A stretch of DNA of 23,265 bases, from positions 1 through 23,265 of the forward strand of contig JABFWJ010000364.1 in NCBI GenBank assembly GCA_013362295.1, given 5' to 3'. Position 1 is the first letter of the stretch. Every line of letters begins with the position of its first letter. The notes under the pieces were generated by a model that did not search any database, was not told the DNA's origin, and saw nothing but the letters and a program-made list of their open reading frames with translations. Both the position numbers and the translations under genes were made by a program. This document shows, piece by piece, positions 7,676 to 14,632 of the stretch. The stretch is from Thermoleophilia bacterium (lineage in GTDB: Bacteria > Actinomycetota > Thermoleophilia > Gaiellales > Gaiellaceae).

Positions 7676-8608
7676 ATGTCTCTTCGCCGCCGCTTCAGCG
7701 CAGCCGTCGCTGTGCTCGTCACCGTCCTGGCTTCGACCGGATTCTTGCCCGGAGTGGCCGGCGCCTCGGGTTCGGCACCGCGGGTGACGGTGATCTCGGA
7801 CTCCATCCTGACCGCCGTCACCTGGAGCAACGAGCCGGCGCAGGCCCTCCTGACGGATGGACTCGACATGCAGATCGATGCTGCCGTCTGCCGGCGTCTG
7901 AACGGCGAAAGCTGCGAATTCGACGGATCCCACGCGCCGACGACGCTCAGCGTGATCAACAGCTCGGGCGACCTCGGCTCGATCGTCGTGATCGTCGACG
8001 GCTACAACGACCTGCCGGACAACTTCGCGGGCGATGTCGAGCTCACGCTCGACACCCTCCGAGACCGCGCCGTGCAGCATGTTCTCTGGGTCAACCTGCA
8101 CGAGGTGAAGCCCGAGTTCGCCGCAAAGAACGCCGTCCTCCGCGCCGCGGCGCAGCATCATCAGGAGCTCCGCGTCCTCGACTGGAACAGCGTCTCCGCG
8201 TCTAACCTCGACTGGTACCAGACCGACGGGATTCACCTGGTGCCGGCGGGCGGAGTCGCGATCGCGACCTTCATCCGCCAGGCGATCGCCGACACGTTCT
8301 CTCCTCCGCCGCCCGCCCCCGCGACACTCGCCGTTCCCACTCACCAGAGTCTGCGCGGGCGCGCGGGTGTCCGCTTCGATCGGCAACTACGTGCCGACGG
8401 AGGAGTCGGCCCGCTGCGCTGGCGGGCAAAGAGTGCGTCGCTGCGCAGAGCGAGACTGCACCTCTCCGCCGGCGGTGAGCTCACCGGCACGCCGCATGCT
8501 GGCACCTTCAATCTGCCGCTCGAAGTCTCGGACCGGGCCGGTACGAGCGCACACGTCCTGGTCTCGCTGACGGTCAAACCCACCCCTGCACACACGAAAG
8601 GACGGTGA
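7676..8608 (+). CDS. Secreted SGNH-hydrolase-like protein with C-terminal Ig-like domain
   Basis: Predicted exported protein of 310 aa. Residues 1-30 form a signal peptide (MSLRRRF, hydrophobic core, cleavage near AGA). Residues 36-208 look like an SGNH/GDSL esterase fold: block I VISDS with S43 as nucleophile, a block III-like VDGYND at 107-112, and block V DGIHL with D184 and H187. After a proline-rich linker (about 209-217), residues 218-302 resemble a putative Ig domain (LTGTPHAGTF is a typical turn). I chose ATG 7676 because the signal peptide begins there; an in-frame TTG at 7655 only adds an arginine-rich leader. No Shine-Dalgarno sequence is seen. The substrate is unknown, perhaps cell-wall or glycan ester groups. 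It has no obvious link to nucleobase breakdown. Confidence 0.78.
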   Translation: MSLRRRFSAAVAVLVTVLASTGFLPGVAGASGSAPRVTVISDSILTAVTWSNEPAQALLTDGLDMQIDAAVCRRLNGESCEFDGSHAPTTLSVINSSGDLGSIVVIVDGYNDLPDNFAGDVELTLDTLRDRAVQHVLWVNLHEVKPEFAAKNAVLRAAAQHHQELRVLDWNSVSASNLDWYQTDGIHLVPAGGVAIATFIRQAIADTFSPPPPAPATLAVPTHQSLRGRAGVRFDRQLRADGGVGPLRWRAKSASLRRARLHLSAGGELTGTPHAGTFNLPLEVSDRAGTSAHVLVSLTVKPTPAHTKGR

Positions 8609-8624
8609 TCCTGCGCGCGGCGGT

Positions 8625-8630
8625 TAGGCT
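8625..8630 (+). promoter_or_regulatory. Probable -10 element for leaderless codA transcript
   Basis: TAGGCT fits the actinobacterial -10 pattern TANNNT, and its last T lies exactly seven bases before the G of the GTG start at 8637. The start codon would therefore be the 5' end of the mRNA. No Shine-Dalgarno sequence precedes the GTG, which agrees with leaderless translation. A -35 element is not clear. Confidence 0.4.
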
Positions 8631-8636
8631 CGCGCA

Positions 8637-9884
8637 GTGATCGACCTCACGCTGACGAACGCGCGCCTGATGGACGGTTCCGTCGTCGAGCTGCACGTCG
8701 ACGGCGGGCGGTTCGTCTCCGGCGGCGAGCCGCGGCGGACGATCGACGTCGAAGGGAGGCTCGTCACCCCGCCGCTCGTCGACTGTCACCTGCACCTCGA
8801 TGCGTCTCTGACGGTCGGGCGGCCTCGGTTCAACGAGAGCGGAACGCTGATCGAGGGCATCCACGTCTGGGGTGAGCTGAAGCCCTCGCTGACCGAGCAG
8901 GACGTCTTCGACCGCGCGGCCGAGATCGTGCGCTGGTCGGCGGCCCAGGGGACGCTCTTCATCCGCGCGCACGCCGACGTCTCGGGCGAGAACGAGGCGA
9001 TGGTGCGCGGGCTCCTGCGCGTGCGCGACGAGCTCGCCGAGCTCTGCACGATCCAGGTGACGGCGTTCCCCCAGGACGGCATCTACGCGCGCGAGGGCGA
9101 CGAGGAACGGCTCGAGAACGCGATCAGGCTCGGTGTCGACTGCGTCGGCGGCATCCCGCACTACGAGCCCACGAGCGAGCTCGGACTGAAGGAAGTGCAT
9201 CGCGTGTTCGAGCTCGCGAAGCAGCACCACCGGCGCATCGACGTCCACTGCGACGAGACCGACGACCCGGCGAGCCGCTTCCTCGAGGTGATGGCGGACG
9301 ACACCGTCAAGCACGGTCTCGCCGGCCGCGTGACGGCGAGTCACTGCACCGCGATGGGGTCGTACGAGCCGTACTACTCGTCGAAGCTGCGCGGCTTCCT
9401 CAAGCGCGCCGGCATCAACGTCGTCGTCAACCCGTATGCGAACTCGCTCATCCAGGGTCGCCTCGACCCGTACCCGAAGCGACGCGGGTTCGCGCAGCTG
9501 AAGGAACTCCTCGCCGAGGGCGTCAACGTCTCGCTCGGCAACGACGTGATCATGGACCCGTGGTACTCGCTGGGCAAGGCCGATCTCGTCGACGCGGCGC
9601 ACCTCGCGCTGCACTTCACGTACATGAGCGGCCGCGAAGAGATCGCCGAGATGCTGCGGTGTGCGACCGAGCGCGGCGCGCGGACGCTCGCGCTCGAGGA
9701 CGAGTACGGAATCGAGGAAGGCAAGCCGGCAGACTGCGTCGTCTTCGACGCACCCGACGCGCTCGAGGTGATCCGACTGCGCGCCACGCGGCGCTGGGTC
9801 ATCCGCCGCGGCCGCGTGATCGCCGAGACGACGCCCGCCGAGACGCGACTCGACGGCCGCCGCGTCACGTTCACCAGCAACTAG
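8637..9884 (+). CDS. codA: Cytosine deaminase (CodA family)
   Basis: Cytoplasmic metal-dependent deaminase, 415 aa, close in length and pattern to E. coli CodA, which converts cytosine to uracil plus ammonia. Conserved elements: H51 and H53 (DCHLHLD), the NESGTLIEGI stretch, Q146 in AFPQDGI, H204 and E207 in VHCDE, H236 in TASHCTAM, the NPYANSLIQGR..PYPKRRG block and D303 in GND. In E. coli the metal-site aspartate D313 is followed by D314; here that second position is V304, so substrate preference may differ (isoguanine, isocytosine or another ring amine are alternatives). The GTG start has no ribosome site and a -10 at the right distance for a leaderless mRNA. The stop overlaps that of the convergent small gene. 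Confidence 0.88.
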   Translation: MIDLTLTNARLMDGSVVELHVDGGRFVSGGEPRRTIDVEGRLVTPPLVDCHLHLDASLTVGRPRFNESGTLIEGIHVWGELKPSLTEQDVFDRAAEIVRWSAAQGTLFIRAHADVSGENEAMVRGLLRVRDELAELCTIQVTAFPQDGIYAREGDEERLENAIRLGVDCVGGIPHYEPTSELGLKEVHRVFELAKQHHRRIDVHCDETDDPASRFLEVMADDTVKHGLAGRVTASHCTAMGSYEPYYSSKLRGFLKRAGINVVVNPYANSLIQGRLDPYPKRRGFAQLKELLAEGVNVSLGNDVIMDPWYSLGKADLVDAAHLALHFTYMSGREEIAEMLRCATERGARTLALEDEYGIEEGKPADCVVFDAPDALEVIRLRATRRWVIRRGRVIAETTPAETRLDGRRVTFTSN

Positions 9885-10105
9885 CCGGATTCGTCCGGCG
9901 GCTGCTCGCCCTTGCGGCGCGCCCGCTCCCGGACGAGGTGATCGTCGGTCTGCTCGATCCAGCGGCTCATCCCCGCGAGATGCTCATGCGTCTCGTCGAC
10001 CGAAGCGCGCAGCCGCTCGATCTCCGATTTCCCTTCGGCAAGGCGCCGGCGCAGGCGCTCCAAATGCTCCGCAACCGCGCGGTTCACCGCCTCGCGTTCA
10101 TCCAT
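9881..10105 (-). CDS. Small coiled-coil hypothetical protein
   Basis: A 74-aa, highly charged, almost entirely helical protein (MDEREAVNRAVAEHLERLRR at the start). It has heptad-like leucine/isoleucine/valine spacing through about residue 60 and a basic, proline-containing tail. I take the ATG at 10105 because AAGGGG lies seven bases upstream; a longer frame opening further upstream lacks a ribosome site. It lies 36 nt downstream of mmsA on the same strand and may be co-transcribed. Its TAG shares bases with the codA stop on the other strand, giving a 4-bp tail-to-tail overlap. I do not recognise the family and assign no function. Confidence 0.6.
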   Translation of the reverse strand: MDEREAVNRAVAEHLERLRRRLAEGKSEIERLRASVDETHEHLAGMSRWIEQTDDHLVRERARRKGEQPPDESG

Positions 10106-10141
10106 TACGAATCCCCTTGCCGGGACTCGCAAAATGCAAAC

Positions 10142-11650
10142 TCAGCGTGTTTGTGGGAAGCCCAGATCGACCTTCGAGGTGGCCGGATCCGGCCACCGCG
10201 AGGTGACGACCTTCGTGCGCGTGTAGAAGTCGATTCCCTCCGGCCCGTAGAGGTGCCGGTCGCCGAACAGCGACGACTTCCAGCCGCCGAACGAGTAGTA
10301 CGCGACCGGGACCGGGATCGGGACGTTGACGCCCACCATGCCGGCCTGCGCCTCGAACTGGAACCGTCGGGCGACGCCGCCGTCGCGCGTGAAGATCGCG
10401 GTGCCGTTGCCGTACGGGTTGTCGTTGACGAGGCTGACCGCGTCGTCGTAGCTCGCGACCCGCGTGACGCCGAGCACGGGACCGAAGATCTCGTCGTCGT
10501 AGGCCTTCATGCCCGGCTTGACGTCGTCGATCAGCGTCGGCGCGAGGAAGAACCCGTCCTCCGGCGCAGACTCGCGGCCGTCGACGACGACTTTCGCGCC
10601 GTCGTCGGCGCCGATGTACGACGCGACCTTGTCGCGATGCTCGCGCGTGATCAGCGGACCCATCTCGCTCGAGGAGTTCATGCCGTCACCGACCTTGACC
10701 TTCGGGATGCGTTGCTTGATCGCATCGATCAGCGGATCGGCCACGTCGCCGACCGCGACGACCATCGAGACGGCCATGCAGCGCTCGCCGGCCGACCCGT
10801 ACGCGGCCGAGACCGCCGCGTCCGCCGCCATGTCGATGTCCGCATCCGGCAGGACGATCATGTGGTTCTTCGCACCGCCGAGCGCCTGGCAGCGCTTGCC
10901 GTTCGCCGTTGCCGTCTCGTAGACGTACTTCGCGATCGGCGTGGAGCCGACAAACGACACGGCGGCGATGTCCGGATGCTCGAGGATCGCGTCGACGGCG
11001 ACCTTGTCACCGTGGATGACGTTGAAGACGCCGTCCGGCACACCGGCCTCCTGCAACAGCTGCGCCGCGTAGACCGACGCGGAGGGATCCTTCTCGGATG
11101 GCTTGAGCACGAACGTGTTGCCGGTCACGAGCGCCGGAGCCCACATCCACATCGGGACCATTGCCGGGAAGTTGAACGGCGTGATGCCGGCCGCGACGCC
11201 GAGCGGTTGCCGGATCGAGTAGACGTCGACGCCGGTCGAAGCCTGCTCCGTCATGCCGCCCTTCAGCAGGTGCGGGATGCCGCAGCAGAACTCGATCACC
11301 TCGAGCCCGCGCGTGACCTCGCCCAGCGCGTCGGACAGCACCTTGCCGTGCTCGCGCGTCAGGATCTTCGCGATCTCCTCGCGCTTGTCGTGGAAGAGCT
11401 CGCGGATCGCGAAGAAGAGCTCCGCGCGCTTCGCGAGCGAGAGCGCGCGCCATGCCGGGAACGCCTGCTTCGCCGCCTGGACGGCCCGGTCGACCTCCTC
11501 GACGGACGCAAAGTCGACGGCGCCCGTCTGCTCGCCCGCAGCCGGGTTGAACACCGGCCCGGTGCGTCCGGACCGCCCGGCGTACGGCCGGCCCCCGATC
11601 CAGTGGTTGATGGGCTTGACTGCTGCGGGTGCCTCGACGACGTCCGTCAT
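10142..11650 (-). CDS. mmsA: (Methyl)malonate-semialdehyde dehydrogenase, CoA-acylating
   Basis: Cytoplasmic NAD- and CoA-dependent aldehyde dehydrogenase, 502 aa, converting malonate semialdehyde to acetyl-CoA or methylmalonate semialdehyde to propionyl-CoA with loss of CO2. Visible features: the ITPFNFPAMVPMWM block at 156-169, the cofactor-binding FVGST at 233-237, the MmsA-type segment CQALGGAKNHM around 254-264, and the catalytic C291 in GERCMAVS, which distinguishes MmsA/IolA from most other aldehyde dehydrogenases. An AGGAGG ribosome site precedes the ATG. In this setting it would finish the breakdown of beta-alanine and beta-aminoisobutyrate made from uracil and thymine; a role in valine or inositol breakdown is the alternative. 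Confidence 0.93.
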   Translation of the reverse strand: MTDVVEAPAAVKPINHWIGGRPYAGRSGRTGPVFNPAAGEQTGAVDFASVEEVDRAVQAAKQAFPAWRALSLAKRAELFFAIRELFHDKREEIAKILTREHGKVLSDALGEVTRGLEVIEFCCGIPHLLKGGMTEQASTGVDVYSIRQPLGVAAGITPFNFPAMVPMWMWAPALVTGNTFVLKPSEKDPSASVYAAQLLQEAGVPDGVFNVIHGDKVAVDAILEHPDIAAVSFVGSTPIAKYVYETATANGKRCQALGGAKNHMIVLPDADIDMAADAAVSAAYGSAGERCMAVSMVVAVGDVADPLIDAIKQRIPKVKVGDGMNSSSEMGPLITREHRDKVASYIGADDGAKVVVDGRESAPEDGFFLAPTLIDDVKPGMKAYDDEIFGPVLGVTRVASYDDAVSLVNDNPYGNGTAIFTRDGGVARRFQFEAQAGMVGVNVPIPVPVAYYSFGGWKSSLFGDRHLYGPEGIDFYTRTKVVTSRWPDPATSKVDLGFPQTR

Positions 11651-11654
11651 GGGA

Positions 11655-11682
11655 TCCTCCTCACGTGGTCGGGTCCAGCGTA
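11655..11682 (-). promoter_or_regulatory. mmsA ribosome binding site and possible -10
   Basis: On the reverse strand AGGAGGA (plus-strand 11655-11661) lies four bases before the mmsA ATG. TACGCT (plus-strand 11677-11682) fits the TANNNT -10 pattern and would give a leader of about 20 bases. No good -35 is visible. The same bases lie at or just upstream of the most likely start of the divergent GNAT gene. Confidence 0.4.
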
Positions 11683-12444
11683 CCGCGGTCCTCGCTCGCA
11701 GAGTTGGCCGAGCACACGGAGGTGCATCTCCTGCCGCGGGCGGCCTTCGAGACCGTCGAACGCGATGGATTCGTCTACATCGCCGGCCTCAGGAGCGCGA
11801 ACCTGCATCCCTACCGCGTCGACGACGCGGCCGCGACCGTCGAATGGTCGCGGGCGGAGTCGCGCCGCCGGGGGCACCGCGACGTCGAGTGGTGGCTCGG
11901 CTGGCGCGCCGAGCCCGCGGAGCTCGCCGAGCAGCTGCTCGAGCTCGGGCTGGCCCGCAGCGACGACCCGCCGACGCTCACGGGCATGACCTGCTCGACG
12001 GAGCCGCCGGGGGCAGCCGGCGTCGAGGTACGGCGGGTCGAGACCGTCGACGACTACGCCGCCGCGGTCGAGGTCGACTGGGACGTCTGGCAGCTGAGCG
12101 CGGAGGAGCGCGCCGGGCGGCGCGAGCTCGATATCGAGCGGTACGACGAGATGTATGCACACGGCACGGTCCACCACTTCACCGCGTTCCTCGGCGGCCG
12201 CCGCGTCGGGGTCGGGCGTGCGATCGCCCTGCCGACGGCCGTCGCGCGCTACGGCGGCGCCGTCCTTCCCGAAGCGCGCGGCCGGGGCGTGTATCGCGCG
12301 CTGGTCCATGCGCGCTGGAACCACGCGGTGGAGCGAGGTACGCCGGTGCTCGTCGTGCAGGCCGGGCCCATGTCGGCGCCGGCGCTCGACCGCTTCGGGT
12401 TCGAGCGCCACGGCGACATCCACCTCTACAGCGACCGCTTGTAG
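11665..12444 (+). CDS. GNAT-family acetyltransferase, paralogue 1
   Basis: A two-domain protein of about 259 aa. The N-terminal half (to about residue 110) contains EWWLG at 75-79 followed by a PAELAEQLLELGL helix. The C-terminal half is a GNAT fold with the acetyl-CoA loop ARGRGVY near 204-210, the helix RALVHARWNHAV, and TPVLVVQAGPMSAPAL plus GFE near the end. In the R-x-x-G-x-G/A motif the last position is Tyr. The start is uncertain: GTG at 11665 puts the WW motif at a position matching the two paralogues (72-77) but overlaps mmsA leader DNA, while TTG at 11704 would give 246 aa. It stands divergent from mmsA and just before the aminotransferase. The acetyl acceptor is unknown. Confidence 0.8.
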   Translation: MVGSSVPRSSLAELAEHTEVHLLPRAAFETVERDGFVYIAGLRSANLHPYRVDDAAATVEWSRAESRRRGHRDVEWWLGWRAEPAELAEQLLELGLARSDDPPTLTGMTCSTEPPGAAGVEVRRVETVDDYAAAVEVDWDVWQLSAEERAGRRELDIERYDEMYAHGTVHHFTAFLGGRRVGVGRAIALPTAVARYGGAVLPEARGRGVYRALVHARWNHAVERGTPVLVVQAGPMSAPALDRFGFERHGDIHLYSDRL

Positions 12445-12447
12445 GAT
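12442..12447 (+). promoter_or_regulatory. Possible -10 for a near-leaderless aminotransferase mRNA
   Basis: TAGGAT (TANNNT pattern) overlaps the stop of the preceding GNAT gene and ends seven bases before the ATG at 12455 is reached, placing transcription start at or within a base of the start codon. No Shine-Dalgarno sequence is present. The arrangement mirrors TAGGCT before codA. No -35 is evident, and read-through from the GNAT gene is possible. Confidence 0.33.
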
Positions 12448-12454
12448 CAACGCC

Positions 12455-13807
12455 ATGGCGACGACGGAGACCAAAACCGAGCTGGGCAAGCAGATCGTCG
12501 AGGACGCGAAGCGCTACGTCCTCTACTCGTGGAGCGTCCAGAACGCGATCAACCCGATCGCGGTCGAGCGCGCCGAAGGCCGCTACTTCTGGGATTACGA
12601 CGGCAACCGCTACCTCGATTTCGCGTCGCAGCTCGTGAACGTCTCGATCGGGCACTCGCACCCGAAGGTGGTGCAGGCGATCAAGGACCAGGCGGAGAAG
12701 CTCGCCACGATCGGGCCGCCGATGGCGACGGAGTCGCGCTCGCGGCTCGGCAAGCTCCTCGCCGAGGTGACGCCGGGCGACCTGACGATGTCGTTCTTCA
12801 CGAACGGCGGCGCCGAGGCGAACGAGAACGCGATCAAGCTCGCGCGCTGGTACACCGGCCGCCACAAGATCATCGCCCGCTACCGGAGCTATCACGGCGC
12901 AACCGGCGGCGCGATCACGCTCACCGGCGACCCGCGCCGCTGGGCCGCCGAGCCGGGCCTGCCCGGCGTCGTGCGCATGTTCGACCCCTACACGTACCGC
13001 TGTCCCGCCGGCCATCCCGACCCGTGCCCGGTGTGCACCGGCGCCCCGCATCTGGAGGAGATCCTTCAGTACGAGGGCGCGCACACGGTCGCGGCGGTGA
13101 TCCTCGAGCCGGTCACCGGCACGAACGGCGTGATCGTGCCGCCGGACGGCTACCTGCAGGCGATCCGCGAGGTGTGCGACCGGCACGGGATCCTGCTGAT
13201 CGCCGACGAGGTGATGGCCGGCTTTGGTCGCACCGGCAAATGGTTCGCGGTCGACAACTGGGGCGTCGTCCCCGACATCCTCACCGTCGCCAAGGGCATC
13301 AACTCGGGCTACGTCCCGCTCGGCGCGATGATCGTCCGGGAGCCGATCGCCGACTGGGTCCGGGACAAGTTCTTCGCCGGCGGCCTCACTTACAGCGGCC
13401 ATCCGCTCGCATGCGCGTCCGGCGTCGCCTCGATCGAGGCGTTCCAGGAGGAGGGCATCGTCGAGAACGCCGCGGCGATGGGCGAGGTGTTCCGGGCCGA
13501 GCTCGGCAGGCTGGCGCAGAAGCATCCGTCGGTCGGCGAGGTGCGGGGGCTCGGCTGCTTCTGGGGCATCGAGCTCGTCAAGAACCGCGAGACGCGAGAG
13601 CCGCTCGTGCCGTTCAACGGCAGCGGCGAGGACGCGAAGCCGATCGGCGCGGTGATGAAGCGGGCCCTCGGCCGCGGCCTCTACCTGATGACGCACTGGA
13701 ACGTCGTCATGTGCTGCCCGCCCCTCACGATCACGCGCGAGGAGCTCGAGGAGGCGGTCGAGATCCTCGACGACGCGCTCTCGGTGGCCGACGAGTTCGC
13801 CGCCTAG
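12455..13807 (+). CDS. Class III omega-aminotransferase (beta-alanine/taurine-pyruvate type)
   Basis: PLP-dependent enzyme of 450 aa. PLP features: the NGGAEANENAIKLAR block at 117-131 (phosphate contact), SYHGAT at 145-150, D251 in IADEVMAGFGRTG, and Schiff-base K280 in TVAKGINSGYVPLGA. The family uses omega-amino donors such as beta-alanine, beta-aminoisobutyrate, GABA or taurine with pyruvate or a 2-oxo acid. With mmsA next door and dihydropyrimidinase in the same island, conversion of beta-alanine to malonate semialdehyde is the most economical reading. A cysteine group C183, C191 and C194 (RCPAGH..DPCPVC) sits in an insert between the two cofactor regions. The gene starts 11 bases after the GNAT stop and another GNAT gene follows 19 bases after its own stop. 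Confidence 0.9.
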   Translation: MATTETKTELGKQIVEDAKRYVLYSWSVQNAINPIAVERAEGRYFWDYDGNRYLDFASQLVNVSIGHSHPKVVQAIKDQAEKLATIGPPMATESRSRLGKLLAEVTPGDLTMSFFTNGGAEANENAIKLARWYTGRHKIIARYRSYHGATGGAITLTGDPRRWAAEPGLPGVVRMFDPYTYRCPAGHPDPCPVCTGAPHLEEILQYEGAHTVAAVILEPVTGTNGVIVPPDGYLQAIREVCDRHGILLIADEVMAGFGRTGKWFAVDNWGVVPDILTVAKGINSGYVPLGAMIVREPIADWVRDKFFAGGLTYSGHPLACASGVASIEAFQEEGIVENAAAMGEVFRAELGRLAQKHPSVGEVRGLGCFWGIELVKNRETREPLVPFNGSGEDAKPIGAVMKRALGRGLYLMTHWNVVMCCPPLTITREELEEAVEILDDALSVADEFAA

Positions 13808-13825
13808 CGACCGGGCGCCGCGGGC

Positions 13826-14632
13826 ATGGTCTCCGAGGACGTCCGCCGCTTCGCCGAAGACCCCGGTGCGTGGGGCGACGTCGAGGCGCGCTCCGGGCTC
13901 ACGCGCATCCTCACCGATCGCTACTGCCTGATCCTCGGGCCGGTGCCGACGTTCACGTCGGTGTCGCATCTCCGCCTCGATCCCGACACGTTGACCGAGA
14001 CGCTCGCGGAAGTCCGCGCGCAGGTCGCCGAGCACGGCCACCGCGAGGCGATCTGGTGGATCGGGCCGTCCGCGACGCCGTGGGATCTCGCCGACCAGCT
14101 GCAGGCACACGGCCTGGTGCCGGACAGCCGGGCAGGATCCGAGCCGCACGCGACGTCGATGGTGCTGACGGAGGGGCCGCCGCCCGCGCCGGCCGGCGTG
14201 GTCGCGCGGCGCGTCGCGAGCCTCGAGGAGTTCGTCACCGCCGGACGCATCGCCGATGCGTCGTTCGGCGCGCCCGAGGAGAACGCGAGGGCGTACGAGG
14301 CGATCGGCGAGGCGAGCTTCGGGCGCGAGCAGGAGGGTCACGGACCGCGGACGTACCTCGCGTTCCTCGACGGCGAGCCTGCCGGCGTCGGACGCGGCTG
14401 GTTCGCGAGCGACTGCCCCGCCGTGCTGATGGTCGGAGGCGGCGTGCTGCCGCAGGCGCGAGGACGCGGCGTCTACCGCGCGCTGGTGCGCGCCCGTTGG
14501 GACGACGCGGTCGCCGCGGGGACGCCGGCGCTGACCGCGCAGGCCGGCGCGATGTCGCGGCCGGTGCTCGAGCACCTCGGGTTCCAGGCCGTCGCCGAGC
14601 AGGAGGTCCTGCTCGACACGGCCACATGCTGA
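13826..14632 (+). CDS. GNAT-family acetyltransferase, paralogue 2
   Basis: A 268-aa protein with the same plan as its two neighbours. The N-terminal domain carries IWWIGPSATPWDLADQL at 76-92. The C-terminal GNAT domain has GGGVLPQARGRGVY at 204-217, the helix RALVRARWDDAV, then TPALTAQAGAMSRPVL and a closing LGF segment. The ATG lies 19 bases after the aminotransferase TAG, with no strong ribosome site, so it is probably translated from the same message. Its TGA at 14630-14632 overlaps the start of the next paralogue by 7 bp. The N-terminal half seems a degenerate second GNAT-like domain, but this needs structure prediction. Acceptor unknown. Confidence 0.85.
   Translation: MVSEDVRRFAEDPGAWGDVEARSGLTRILTDRYCLILGPVPTFTSVSHLRLDPDTLTETLAEVRAQVAEHGHREAIWWIGPSATPWDLADQLQAHGLVPDSRAGSEPHATSMVLTEGPPPAPAGVVARRVASLEEFVTAGRIADASFGAPEENARAYEAIGEASFGREQEGHGPRTYLAFLDGEPAGVGRGWFASDCPAVLMVGGGVLPQARGRGVYRALVRARWDDAVAAGTPALTAQAGAMSRPVLEHLGFQAVAEQEVLLDTATC

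Noticed and set aside
12179..14575. Long reverse-strand frame opposite the GNAT and aminotransferase genes
   Set aside because: No recognisable domain, composition typical of a GC shadow, while the plus-strand genes carry catalytic motifs.
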